Assembly (NCBI RefSeq): GCF_002995495.1
Contig: NZ_PVZV01000009.1
Location: forward strand, 42,888 to 106,887
Direction of reading: 5' to 3'
Origin: Actinocorallia populi
Lineage (GTDB): Bacteria; Actinomycetota; Actinomycetes; Streptosporangiales; Streptosporangiaceae
Length of the DNA stretch: 64,000 nt
Shown here piece by piece: positions 1-8,368 of this stretch. A program made the translations under genes and the position numbers. The notes below the pieces were generated by a model. That model made no database searches, was not told the DNA's origin, and worked only from the letters and a program-made list of their open reading frames with translations. Positions within the stretch are counted from its first letter, which is position 1. Each line of letters opens with the position of its first letter.

Positions 1-242
1 ACGTGCTGCGCGGGGCGGGGCCGGGGGTGAGGTTCCTGCATCTGGACGTCGACCAGGGGGCGGTCGCCGCGCGGGTCGCGGCGCGTGCCGGCCATTTCAT
101 GCCTGTTTCGCTTGTCGGGTCGCAATTCGAGGCGCTGGAGCCGCTGCATTCCGATGAGCAAGGAGCGGTGGTCGACGCGGGGCAGCCGCCGGAGGAGACA
201 GTGGAGGACGCGGTCGAACGGCTGGAACTCGACAAGGGCTGA
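1..242 (+). CDS. gntK: Gluconokinase, C-terminal part (5' truncated by window edge)
   Basis: The reading frame is open from the window edge to a TGA at 240-242 and encodes the last ~80 residues of a gluconokinase, the small P-loop kinase that phosphorylates D-gluconate to 6-phosphogluconate for the pentose phosphate or Entner-Doudoroff route. The family's characteristic C-terminal block is visible: a HLD strand, then GHFMP, SQFEALE and a DEQGAVVD stretch ending in a PEETV helix. The ATP-binding P-loop lies outside the window. A GTG at position 3 is unlikely to be the true start because the conserved fold begins well upstream. Assignment is by motif recognition and is fairly secure for the family. 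Confidence 0.85.
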   Translation, partial: VLRGAGPGVRFLHLDVDQGAVAARVAARAGHFMPVSLVGSQFEALEPLHSDEQGAVVDAGQPPEETVEDAVERLELDKG

Positions 243-360
243 ACCGGCGGCATGAGGCGCCTCCCGCCCTCCGGAGAATGCTCTCTTTAAACGAGCATGC
301 TGCTGAGATCACGGCATATGATCAGCTTTGCGATATTCCATGATGCCGGGGGAGGCGTCC

Positions 361-1206
361 GTGAGCGATTCTGGATCAGAGTGGGACTTCACGTCCATCA
401 GCAGCGACCGGGCGCCGGTGAACATCGACACCACGGTCGCGCATCCGGCGCGGATGTACGACTACTACCTCGGCGGAAAGGACAATTTCGCCGCGGACCG
501 TGCCGCCGCCGACGCGGCGATGGCGGCCGCGCCGGGGATGGAACTGACGGCTCGGATGAACCGCGCATTTCTCGGTCGCGCTGTGCGTTTTCTGGCCGAA
601 AGCGGCATCAAGCAGATCATTGACATCGGTACCGGCATTCCCACCGCGGGCAACACCCACCAGGTCGCCCAGGAAGTGGACCCGCAGATCCGCGTCGTCT
701 ACATCGACAACGACCCGATGGTGCTCATCCACGCGCGGGCGCTGATGGAGACGCAGAGCCAGGGCACGACCACCGTCATCCAGGCCGACCTGCGCGAACC
801 CGAGGCGATCCTGGCGCACCCGCAGGTGCGTTCGCTCATCGACTTCACCCGGCCGATCGCCGTCAACCTCGTCGCGATCCTGCACTTCATCAAGGACGAG
901 GAGAACCCCCGGGAGATCCTGAAGACGCTGCGGGAGGCCCTCCCGAAGGGCAGCTACCTCGTCGTCTCGCACTGCACCCTCGACTTCACCCCGCCCGAGA
1001 TCGGCGCCGCCCTGCGCGAGATCTACAACAAGGCCACCGCGCCCCTGGTGCCGCGCACCCACGCCGAGATCCTCGAGTACTTCGAGGGGTTCGAGCTGGT
1101 CGAGCCGGGGCTGGTGCTGCCTCCCCTGTGGCATCCCGACCGCATCGTCTCCCAGGAGGAGGCCGAGAACGCGCACTTCTACGCGGGGGTCGGCCGCCTC
1201 CTCTGA
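361..1206 (+). CDS. DUF574/Methyltransf_19 SAM-dependent methyltransferase, copy 1
   Basis: This encodes a 281-residue class I S-adenosylmethionine-dependent methyltransferase of the actinobacterial DUF574 (Methyltransf_19) family, whose substrates are unknown. The family signature RMYDYYLGGKDNF sits near the N-terminus, followed by the glycine-rich SAM motif DIGTGIPT, the acidic VYIDNDP strand end that should hold the SAM ribose, and the VAILHFI motif IV region. GTG 361 is preferred over ATG 328 or 343 because GGGGGAGG lies five bases upstream. The upstream gap (243-360) contains a small inverted repeat (ATGCTC/GAGCAT, 278-298) of unknown meaning. It is one of four paralogues in this window and stands alone, convergent with the kinase operon. 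Confidence 0.88.
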   Translation: MSDSGSEWDFTSISSDRAPVNIDTTVAHPARMYDYYLGGKDNFAADRAAADAAMAAAPGMELTARMNRAFLGRAVRFLAESGIKQIIDIGTGIPTAGNTHQVAQEVDPQIRVVYIDNDPMVLIHARALMETQSQGTTTVIQADLREPEAILAHPQVRSLIDFTRPIAVNLVAILHFIKDEENPREILKTLREALPKGSYLVVSHCTLDFTPPEIGAALREIYNKATAPLVPRTHAEILEYFEGFELVEPGLVLPPLWHPDRIVSQEEAENAHFYAGVGRLL

Positions 1207-1215
1207 ACCGGGACG

Positions 1216-3240
1216 TCAGGGAGACCAGGCGAAGAGCGAGACCTTCGGCACCCTGGTCGTCCTCCCGTCGCGGGAGACGGTGAGCGTCGCGGGCACGGAC
1301 AGGCCGGTGAGCCTGGCCTCGCTGCCGTCCTTGGCGAACCGGGCCGCGGAGGTGCCGCGCCCGGCGGGCGTCCAGGCTCCCGACGCCAGCCGGAACAGGG
1401 CGGGGCCGCGCGGGATGCCCGCGTCGGCGTTCGGGCACTCCTTCTCCTGCGGCAGGAAGGTGCCGTTCAGAACACCGGAGGCGTCATACCAGGTGGACTT
1501 GACGGTGACGTAGCCCGCGGGCATCTCCGGCTCGGTGACCTGCCCGGTTGCCAGGTCGCTGAGCCGGACGCTCTCGTAGTGTTCGCAGTGGCCGCCGCGC
1601 CTGGCGCCGATGTAGACGAGGGTCCGCTCGTCCGGCGAGACGGAGAACGAGTGCGGCCCGACGTTGCCCCTGCCGTCGTCGTCGAAGAGCAGGGCGGCCT
1701 GCCCGTTCTCGGAGACGCGGTAGTACGCGACCGGCCCGCCGTAGGCGCTGGTCCCCACGCCGTAGTAGACGATCAACGTGTCCCTGGTCGCGGCCTCCAG
1801 GGAGGGCCCGTTGGGTGGGAAGTCGGGGAACGGGTTCTCGGCCAGGCCGGTGATGGGGACCTTGCGGGGCGGGCCGTCCCCATGCGGGTAGAGGACCAGC
1901 TGCCGGGACGTACGTTCCGCGGTGACCAGCTGCTCGCCCCGGAAGACCGCGGTGCCGCAGGAGCCGTCCGCGCAGTCCCAGGAGTACGCCTTGCGGCCGT
2001 CGGCGGACGCGAGGTGGACCTTGTCCCCTCCTGCGTTCTTGCTCTTGGCGGTCGTCCAGGCGAGCCAGGATCCGCTCGCGGACCAGACGAGAGAGTCCCC
2101 GGGAGCCCTTCCGGACAGCGAAGCGACCTTCCTGGGCCGTCCGTCCGGACCGCTCACGATGACGGCGCTGTTCGTCATGTAGGCGAGGGACGGTTTCGTT
2201 GGAGTGGAGGCGGCCACCGCGGGCGGTGACGGCTGGTCTCCGGTGAACTTCTGCACCGCGAAGACGCTCACGCTGGCCGTGACGAGCACGCTGAGGACGG
2301 CGCTGGCGACCGTCAGGGAAGTACTGCCGAGGATGGTCGCGCTCAAGCCGGTCTTGGCGGTGGTGGCGGCGGTGGTCGCCGCGGTGCCCCCCACCATTGT
2401 GGACAGCATCGCCCCACCGAGCATTCCGGCCGCTATACCGCCGAGCACGGCACGTCCCCGGGCTTCCCAGTCCCGCCCGTACGCGGCGGTCGCGGCGGCT
2501 TCCAGTTCGATGACGAAGCTCTGCGCGGACGGGGGCCGTGCGGATGCGTCCTTGGCCATACCGCGCATGATGAGCCCGCGCAGCGGCTCGGGGACCTCTT
2601 CCACTGGGACAGGGGCGAGCCGGTGCAGGTCGGAGAGCAGCCCGTCACGGAAGGGGAGGCGTCCCGTGACGCACTCGAAGAACACGCATGTGGCGGCGTA
2701 CACGTCCGTCGCGGGCGTGGCGGCTTCTCGCGTCCACTGTTCGGGCGCCATGTATGAGGGTGTCCCGGAGCCGCCGCGGCTGCCCGCGAACACCGCGACA
2801 CCGAAGTCGATCAGTTTGCTCTGCCCCTCACCCGTCACGATGACGTTGGCGGGCTTGTAGTCGCGATGCACGATTCCGAGCCGGTGGGCGGCCTCCAGGC
2901 CGAGCAGCGAGCCCTTGAGCACGAGCAGCGCCGCTTCGGGAGTGAGCGCCCCGTGTTCGTCCAGGAGGGCCCGCAACGATGTTCCGTCGACCGCCTCCAT
3001 GACGATCGCGGCTCCGTCGGCGAGTTCGCGGAACTCGTACAGAGCGGCCACATGCGGGCTCTCGACGCGCTGGAGCAGCACCGCCTCGTCCCGGAAGCGT
3101 GCCACGGCCGCGGCTTTTGCGCGGTGCAGGAACTTGACCGCGACGATACGCCCGGACGGGCCGTGCTGCGCCAGCACGACCCGTCCCTGGGCGCCCGAGC
3201 CCAGCTCCCGCAGTTCCCTGTATTCGGGAAGATCCCTCAT
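1216..3240 (-). CDS. Membrane Ser/Thr protein kinase with extracytoplasmic beta-propeller-like domain
   Basis: A 674-residue Hanks-type kinase. Residues ~5-255 form the kinase domain: glycine-rich loop GSGAQGRV, ATP-anchoring K36, E52, catalytic loop HRDYKPAN with D127, DFG at 145-147 and an APEQW activation segment. A Gly/Ala/Thr-rich linker leads to a probable membrane helix near residues 306-325. The remaining ~340 residues should lie outside the cell and resemble WD40/TolB-like propeller repeats (several W-A-S-A-S and D-G-R turns) rather than PASTA repeats. The ATG overlaps the stop of the upstream MFS gene (ATGA), so kinase, exporter and MarR are probably one transcript; the kinase may sense or modulate the same stress. 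The kinase call is secure, the propeller is inference. Confidence 0.88.
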   Translation of the reverse strand: MRDLPEYRELRELGSGAQGRVVLAQHGPSGRIVAVKFLHRAKAAAVARFRDEAVLLQRVESPHVAALYEFRELADGAAIVMEAVDGTSLRALLDEHGALTPEAALLVLKGSLLGLEAAHRLGIVHRDYKPANVIVTGEGQSKLIDFGVAVFAGSRGGSGTPSYMAPEQWTREAATPATDVYAATCVFFECVTGRLPFRDGLLSDLHRLAPVPVEEVPEPLRGLIMRGMAKDASARPPSAQSFVIELEAAATAAYGRDWEARGRAVLGGIAAGMLGGAMLSTMVGGTAATTAATTAKTGLSATILGSTSLTVASAVLSVLVTASVSVFAVQKFTGDQPSPPAVAASTPTKPSLAYMTNSAVIVSGPDGRPRKVASLSGRAPGDSLVWSASGSWLAWTTAKSKNAGGDKVHLASADGRKAYSWDCADGSCGTAVFRGEQLVTAERTSRQLVLYPHGDGPPRKVPITGLAENPFPDFPPNGPSLEAATRDTLIVYYGVGTSAYGGPVAYYRVSENGQAALLFDDDGRGNVGPHSFSVSPDERTLVYIGARRGGHCEHYESVRLSDLATGQVTEPEMPAGYVTVKSTWYDASGVLNGTFLPQEKECPNADAGIPRGPALFRLASGAWTPAGRGTSAARFAKDGSEARLTGLSVPATLTVSRDGRTTRVPKVSLFAWSP

Positions 3241-4661
3241 GCGGGCAATTTAGCGATATCTGATCGGGTGCGGAGGATCCACACGGTCAACACGATCGCG
3301 GCCGCGGTGAGGCCCGCGCCGATGCCGAAGGCGAGCCGGAAGCCGTCGGTCAGCGCGAAGGCCTCGGACTCCCCCCGCCCGGTGAGGCTCTCGGTGCGGG
3401 AGGCCGCCAGGGTCGTCAGCACCGCGACGCCCAGGGCCGAGCCGATCTGCTGGGTGGTGTTGAACAGCCCCGAGGCCACCCCGCTGTCCTCCGGCCGTTC
3501 GACGGACATGCCCAGGCCGGTGAGGGCGGGCATGGCGAGCCCGAAACCGCCGGCCAGCAGCAGGGCCGGCAGGACGTCCACCAGGTAGGAGCCGTCGGAG
3601 GGGAGGCGGGTGAGCAGGAGGAACAGCGCGAACAGCAGGCCGAGCCCGGTCAGCAGCATCGGGCGCTGCCCGAAGCGGGTGATGAGGCGGGCGGAGAACC
3701 CGAGGGAGACGACGCTGATCGCGAGCGCGGCGGGCAGCATCGCCAGCCCGGTCTCGTAGGCCCCGTAACCCAGGACGTTCTGGAGGTACAGGGCGAGGAC
3801 GACCTGGAAGCCGTACGTCGCGGCCAGCGCCAGCATCTGGACGAGGTTGGCGCCCCAGACGTTGCGGGCGCGCAGCATCCCGAGCCGCAGCAGCGGGCTG
3901 GCCGCGGTGGCCTGGCGGGCGAGGAAACCGGCGAGCAGGACGAGCGACAGGGCGGCGAGCCCCGCCGTGCGGCCGGTGGCCCAGCCGTGCTCGTCGGCCT
4001 GGACGATCGTGTACACGCCCAGCATCACGCCGCCGGTCACCAGGGCGGCGCCCAGCGCGTCGGCGCCGCCGCTCAGACCGGGGCCCCGGTCGTCCTGGAG
4101 GATCCGCAACGCGAAGAAGACGGCGGCCGCGCCGATCGGCAGGTTGATGAGGAAGACCCAGCCCCAGCCGAGCGTGTCGGTGATCACCCCGCCGAGCACC
4201 TGCCCGATCGAGGCGCCCGCCGATCCGGTGAAGGCGTAGGCGCCCAGCGCCTTGCCGCGTTCGACGGGCTCGGTGAACAGCGTCACCACCATGCCGAGGC
4301 CGACCGCCGAGACCAGCGCGCCGCCGGCGCCCTGCAGGAAGCGGGCGGCGATCAGCGCCTCGGGGCTGCCCGCGATCCCGCACAGCAGTGAGGCGAGGGT
4401 GAAGACGACCAGGCCCGCGACGAACACGCGCCGGCGTCCGAGCAGGTCGCCGAGCCGTCCGGCCAGCAGCAGGAGGCCGCCGAACGCGATCAGGTAGGCG
4501 TTGACCGTCCAGGTCAGCCCGGAGGCGGAGAAGCCCAGCTCGCGCTGGACGGCCGGCAGCGCCACGGTCACGATGCTGCCGTCCAGGATGATCATCAGCG
4601 TTCCCGCGCACAGGACGGCGAGCGCCGACCAGCGCGAGGGGGCGGTACGGGTGCGCGTCAT
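3237..4661 (-). CDS. DHA2-family MFS drug exporter (14 TM, EmrB/QacA-like)
   Basis: A 474-residue integral membrane transporter with about 14 hydrophobic segments, the count typical of proton-coupled DHA2 multidrug exporters. Motif A is clear after TM2 (GRLGDLLGRRRV), and the motif C region in TM5 (GSAGASIGQVLGG) supports export. ATG 4661 is chosen because a purine-rich GGAAGAG lies just upstream; an in-frame GTG at 4685 is the alternative. The gene is preceded by marR on the same strand and by a palindrome at 4696-4715, so it is probably repressed by that MarR and induced by its substrate. Its stop overlaps the kinase start. Substrate unknown. Confidence 0.9.
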   Translation of the reverse strand: MTRTRTAPSRWSALAVLCAGTLMIILDGSIVTVALPAVQRELGFSASGLTWTVNAYLIAFGGLLLLAGRLGDLLGRRRVFVAGLVVFTLASLLCGIAGSPEALIAARFLQGAGGALVSAVGLGMVVTLFTEPVERGKALGAYAFTGSAGASIGQVLGGVITDTLGWGWVFLINLPIGAAAVFFALRILQDDRGPGLSGGADALGAALVTGGVMLGVYTIVQADEHGWATGRTAGLAALSLVLLAGFLARQATAASPLLRLGMLRARNVWGANLVQMLALAATYGFQVVLALYLQNVLGYGAYETGLAMLPAALAISVVSLGFSARLITRFGQRPMLLTGLGLLFALFLLLTRLPSDGSYLVDVLPALLLAGGFGLAMPALTGLGMSVERPEDSGVASGLFNTTQQIGSALGVAVLTTLAASRTESLTGRGESEAFALTDGFRLAFGIGAGLTAAAIVLTVWILRTRSDIAKLPA

Positions 4662-4695
4662 GGTCTCTTCCGGTTCGTTGAACACGGAAGAGACT

Positions 4696-4715
4696 GTAAC
4701 AGATAGTTCTGTTAC
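4696..4715. promoter_or_regulatory. Probable MarR operator (8-bp perfect inverted repeat)
   Basis: GTAACAGA and TCTGTTAC flank a 4-bp centre (TAGT). The site lies in the 72-bp gap between marR and the MFS gene, immediately upstream of both candidate MFS starts, and is AT-rich relative to its surroundings. Length and symmetry fit a MarR dimer. The inference is that the adjacent MarR represses the exporter from here. Confidence 0.65.
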
Positions 4716-4733
4716 GGACGATCCTTGATGGAT

Positions 4734-5222
4734 CTACTTTTGGCGCTCGCGCGGCCGCCGGCTCGTGCCCGCCCCTTCCACGGGCGCGGCCAGGTGTCCC
4801 GTGGCCAGCCGTTCCAGGGCGCGCAGCAGTACCTCCCGCTCCTCCTCCGGCAGTGAGCCGAGCGCGGCCCCGTGCACGCCGTCGACGATCTCCTGGCTCC
4901 GCCGCGCCGTCTCGGCGCCCTTCTCGGTCACCGCGATGATCCGCGCCCGCCGGTCGGTGCTGGACGGCCGCCGCTCGGCCAGCCCGGCCTTCTCCAGCGC
5001 GTCGACCGTGACCACCATGGTCGTCTTGTCCATGTCCCCGAGCTCGGCGAGCTGGATCTGCGTCCGCTCCTCCTGCAGCGCGTGCACCAGCACGCAGTGC
5101 ATCCGGGCCGTCAGGCCGATCTCCGCGAGCGCCGCGGCCATCCGCGTCCGGAGCACGTGGCTCGTGTGGTCCAGCAGGTAGGACAGGTCGGGCGCGGTGC
5201 GGGAGGGAACCAAGGCAGTCAT
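4734..5222 (-). CDS. MarR-family transcriptional regulator
   Basis: A 162-residue winged-helix regulator. Conserved MarR features are seen: an N-terminal dimerisation helix, the recognition region (LAELGDMDKTTMVVTVDALE) and the beta-wing DRRARIIAVTEKG. MarR dimers bind palindromes and release them on binding a small aromatic or other ligand. The gene begins at ATG 5222 and is followed on the same strand by the MFS exporter with a matching palindrome between them, an arrangement in which the regulator controls downstream efflux. The C-terminus is Pro/Arg-rich and not conserved in the family. Confidence 0.9.
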   Translation of the reverse strand: MTALVPSRTAPDLSYLLDHTSHVLRTRMAAALAEIGLTARMHCVLVHALQEERTQIQLAELGDMDKTTMVVTVDALEKAGLAERRPSSTDRRARIIAVTEKGAETARRSQEIVDGVHGAALGSLPEEEREVLLRALERLATGHLAAPVEGAGTSRRPRERQK

Positions 5223-5270
5223 GCCACCACCCTAAGTGATTCATCCAGTGCGGGATAATCCGCTAGTCAT

Positions 5271-5810
5271 CTACCCGGCGGCGACCGGGCGCGAGCCGCG
5301 CAGGGCGGCCCACCCGCAGCCGCCGAGCAGGACGATCCCGGTGCCGACCCCGGCGGTCAGCGCGATGCCGTCGTCGGAGACCCCGGCCACGGCCATGCCC
5401 AGGCCGACCGCGCCCAGGAGCGCGACCCCGCCGCCGACCCAGCCGACCGACCGCTCGCCCCACACCCTGGCCAGCGCGACGAAGTGCACGCCGACCACGA
5501 CCGCGATCCAGGCCACGACGCCCTCCGGCAGGCCGAGGGGTCCGTTGAGCAGCAGGTTGCCGCCGAAGAAGGCGATCGCCTCCACGGCCACGACCAGCCA
5601 GAAGCCCCGGCCGAAGCCGGGCCGCTGCGCCCCGCCGGCCGGCCGCGGCCCCCTGGCCCGCCACAGGGCGGCGAGTATCCCGGCGAAGACGAGGGCCCCG
5701 AGCACCCGGAGCACCAGGTCGACCGGCGACGGCGCCGCGCCCGCGTTGACCTCCACCCACACCAGCCCGAAGGTCGCGCCGATCACCAGTCCCAGACGGT
5801 CCGGGCTCAT
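5271..5810 (-). CDS. Small integral membrane protein, unknown function
   Basis: A 179-residue protein with about six hydrophobic segments separated by short Arg/Gly loops (for example GLVIGATFGLVWVEV, WLVVAVEAIAFFGGNLLL, VAWIAVVVGVHFVALARV, GIVLLGGCGWAAL). ATG 5810 is selected because GGAGGAGAG precedes it directly; a longer frame upstream lacks such a site and reads into non-hydrophobic sequence. No catalytic motif is recognised. It lies upstream of marR on the same strand with a 48-bp gap and could be cotranscribed with it. Similar small multi-pass proteins in actinomycetes remain uncharacterised. Confidence 0.7.
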   Translation of the reverse strand: MSPDRLGLVIGATFGLVWVEVNAGAAPSPVDLVLRVLGALVFAGILAALWRARGPRPAGGAQRPGFGRGFWLVVAVEAIAFFGGNLLLNGPLGLPEGVVAWIAVVVGVHFVALARVWGERSVGWVGGGVALLGAVGLGMAVAGVSDDGIALTAGVGTGIVLLGGCGWAALRGSRPVAAG

Positions 5811-6063
5811 CTCTCCTCCGCTCCCCGCGGAGCGGGCCGGATCCGGTGACCCGCGCTCCCCCTGCCCGCGTGAAGTACAGCAGTATCTCCCAGCGGGGAT
5901 GATCGGAAGAAATCGGGATAGGTCGCCATTTGTGCGGCCGAAGTGCACACCCTGCCCAGCCGGGGCGTGTCTTATCCCTACTTCGTGGTCTTTGTGAGCT
6001 TTTCTTGGTGTTTCATGTGGCTTGCGTGGTTAATCATTTACTTGCATATTAAAGATGTAGTGC

Positions 6064-6082
6064 GACTAATGACCGATTAGTC
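6064..6082. promoter_or_regulatory. Candidate TetR autoregulatory operator
   Basis: A perfect 7-bp inverted repeat GACTAAT/ATTAGTC with a 5-bp spacer (GACCG) lies 14 bp upstream of the tetR ATG at 6097 within an unusually AT-rich stretch (5985-6080). The position over the promoter fits autorepression. This is inferred from symmetry and location only. Confidence 0.5.
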
Positions 6083-6096
6083 CGTATGGTGAGGGC

Positions 6097-6702
6097 ATGG
6101 ACCAGGGGCTTAGTGAACAGAGGGTCGTCGAGGTCGCCACGCGGCTGTTCGCCGGCCTCGGCTACGACATGACCTCCCTCGAACTCATCGCCGACGCCCT
6201 GGGCGTGCCGGCCGCCGAGGTGCGGGAGGTGGCCGGGAGCAAGCGCGAGCTCTACATGCTCGTGATGGAGCGCGTCTTCGAGGCCAAGCGCGTCAAGGTG
6301 CAGGAGATCGTGGACACGGTCGAGGACGGGCGGGAGGCGGCCTACCGGATCGCCGAGGCGTATCTCGACTTCTACGTCGAGCGGCCCCAGCTCCTGGCGT
6401 TGTGGACGCACCGCTGGGTGTCGGACGCGGCCGAGATCACCGATGTCGAGGACCGCTACCTGCGCCCGCTCATGCGGCTGGCGGCCCACCGGATCGACGA
6501 GGTGGTGCCGGACGACCTCGGGCCCTACGGGTTCCTCGGCGTGGTGCTGTGGTGCATCAACGGCTTCCTGGGCACGGGGCTCCTGGCCCCGGGCCGGGGC
6601 ATGATGCGGGTCGACGACCCGGAGGCGGTGAAGTACTTCCGCGCCATCCTGCACACCGTCATCGAGCGGATGCTGGTCCCGCCGCCGAGCCGGGCGGCCT
6701 GA
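6097..6702 (+). CDS. TetR-family transcriptional regulator
   Basis: A 201-residue TetR protein. Residues ~8-55 carry the helix-turn-helix (VVEVATRLFAGLGYDMTS, then LIADALGVPAAEV and the YMLVMERVF helix), although the tyrosine-phenylalanine signature of the recognition helix is atypical (EVAGSKRELY). The C-terminal all-helical ligand domain contains several aromatic residues (FYVERPQLLALWTHRW). The upstream 285 bp hold no gene but are AT-rich and include a palindrome near the start. It converges with an amidohydrolase gene seven bases away, so its targets are not evident from context. Confidence 0.82.
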   Translation: MDQGLSEQRVVEVATRLFAGLGYDMTSLELIADALGVPAAEVREVAGSKRELYMLVMERVFEAKRVKVQEIVDTVEDGREAAYRIAEAYLDFYVERPQLLALWTHRWVSDAAEITDVEDRYLRPLMRLAAHRIDEVVPDDLGPYGFLGVVLWCINGFLGTGLLAPGRGMMRVDDPEAVKYFRAILHTVIERMLVPPPSRAA

Positions 6703-6708
6703 CCCCGC

Positions 6709-8355
6709 TCAGGCGTCGGGGGCGGCGTGCACGCGCCGCCCGTCCACGTAGGTGAGCGCCACGCGGGTGCTCGCGACGGCATCGGCGGGGCCGTCGAAGG
6801 GGTCGCGGTCCAGGACGACGAGATCGGCGCGGTTCCCCGGCCGCAGGCTCCCGGTGTCGTCCAGGTGGTTCACGTAGGCGCTGCCCGCGGTGTAGGCGGC
6901 CAGCGCGGTGGCCAGGTCCAGGGACTGCCCGGGGAGGAAGGGCGGCGCGTCGTGGCCCGCCACGACCCGGTTGACCGCCACGTGGACGCCCTGCAGGGGG
7001 TCGGCGCTGCTGATGGGCCAGTCGCTGCCCGCGGCCAGGGTCGCCCCGGCGCGCAGGAGATCGCCGAAGGGGTACTGCCAGGAGGCGCGCTCGGGGTCGA
7101 GGAACGGGATCGTCAGCTCGTCCATCTGCGGCTCGTGCGCGGCCCACAGCGGCTGGATGTTGGCGGTGGCGCCCAGCTCGCGGAACCTCGGCACGTCCTC
7201 GGGGTGGACGACCTGCAGGTGCGCCAGGTGATGGCGGGTGTCGCGCCATCCGTTGGCGGCGCGGGCGGCCTGCACGGCGTCCAGCGCCTCCCGGACGGCC
7301 CGGTCGCCGAGCGCGTGGAAGTGCACCTGGAAGCCGAGCGCGTCCAGCGCGGGCACGTACTCCTTCAGCGCCTCCGGGTCGACGAAGCTGAGCCCGCTGT
7401 TGGCGGTGGCGCAACCGCAGCCGTCCAGGTACGGGCCGGTCATCGCGGCGGTGAAGTTCTCCGCGATGCCGTCCTGCATGATCTTGACGGTGTGGCAGCG
7501 CAGCCTGCCGAAGGTGAGCTGCTCGCGCAGTTTCAGCAGCTCGGGGATCTGCTCCATGCCGCGGTGGCGGGACCACCACAGCGCGCCTTCCACGCTCGCG
7601 GTGAGCAGCCCCTCGCGTGCGGCGGTCAGGTACGCGTCGGAGAAGTCGGGGTAGCCGTCCCTGCCGCCGAGCAGGGCGTCCTGCCAGGCGGTGATGCCGA
7701 GTCCGTGCAGCAGTTCCTGGGCGCGCAGCAGCCCGTCGAGCCGCTCCTGCGGCGTGGCGTCGGGGATGTGCGCGTCCACCAGGACCATGGCGCCCTCCTG
7801 GAGCGCGCCCGCGGGCTTCCCGGCGGCGTCCCGCTCGATCCGGCCGTCGGGCGGGTCGGGGGTGGCGGCGGTGATCCCGGCGATCTCCAGCGCGCGGCTG
7901 TTGACCCACGCCCCGTGGTGGTCGCGGTTGGCGAGGTAGACGGGCCGGTCGGGCACCACCGCGTCGAGCAGGTCGCGGGTGGGCACGCCGCCCTCGAAGC
8001 TCTCCATCGACCAGCCGCCCCCGGTGATCCACTCCTTCTCGGGGTGGGCGTCGGCGTAGGCGCGGATCCGGCGCAGGTACTCCCGCCGGTCGACGGTGCC
8101 GGCCAGGTTGCACTGGTTCAGCTCCATCCCGCCCATGACGGCGTGGACGTGGGCGTCCTGGAAGCCCGGCATCAGCACCCGCCCCCGCAGGCCGACGCGC
8201 TCGGTGCGCGGTCCGGCGAGCTCGGCGACCTCGCCGTGCCCCACGGCGATGATCCGCCCGCCGCGCACGGCCAGGGCGGTGGCCCGCGTGCGCGCGGAGT
8301 CCATGGTCAGGACGGGGCCACCGGTGAACAGCAGGTCGGCGGGGTGGTGCGTCAT
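6709..8355 (-). CDS. YtcJ-like metal-dependent amidohydrolase
   Basis: A 548-residue member of the amidohydrolase superfamily (amidohydrolase 3/YtcJ group). The N-terminal beta-sandwich half contains a TGGPVLTMD start and the metal-binding HxH motif appears as FQDAHVHAV near residue 67. Further metal ligands are probable in HFHALGDRAV and HHLAHLQVV, and the conserved SDWPIS motif near residue 430 supplies the catalytic aspartate. Enzymes of this group hydrolyse amide, carbamate or lactam bonds; the substrate cannot be inferred here. It is flanked by a convergent tetR and, upstream on the same strand, a DUF574 methyltransferase 13 bp away, with which it may be cotranscribed. Confidence 0.85.
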   Translation of the reverse strand: MTHHPADLLFTGGPVLTMDSARTRATALAVRGGRIIAVGHGEVAELAGPRTERVGLRGRVLMPGFQDAHVHAVMGGMELNQCNLAGTVDRREYLRRIRAYADAHPEKEWITGGGWSMESFEGGVPTRDLLDAVVPDRPVYLANRDHHGAWVNSRALEIAGITAATPDPPDGRIERDAAGKPAGALQEGAMVLVDAHIPDATPQERLDGLLRAQELLHGLGITAWQDALLGGRDGYPDFSDAYLTAAREGLLTASVEGALWWSRHRGMEQIPELLKLREQLTFGRLRCHTVKIMQDGIAENFTAAMTGPYLDGCGCATANSGLSFVDPEALKEYVPALDALGFQVHFHALGDRAVREALDAVQAARAANGWRDTRHHLAHLQVVHPEDVPRFRELGATANIQPLWAAHEPQMDELTIPFLDPERASWQYPFGDLLRAGATLAAGSDWPISSADPLQGVHVAVNRVVAGHDAPPFLPGQSLDLATALAAYTAGSAYVNHLDDTGSLRPGNRADLVVLDRDPFDGPADAVASTRVALTYVDGRRVHAAPDA

Positions 8356-8368
8356 GCGTCCAAGCCTC

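Noticed and set aside
3250..5244. 664-codon frame spanning marR and MFS on the same strand
   Set aside because: Alternate-frame shadow rich in Arg/Gly/Ala; the true genes in other frames carry family motifs and operator-separated starts.
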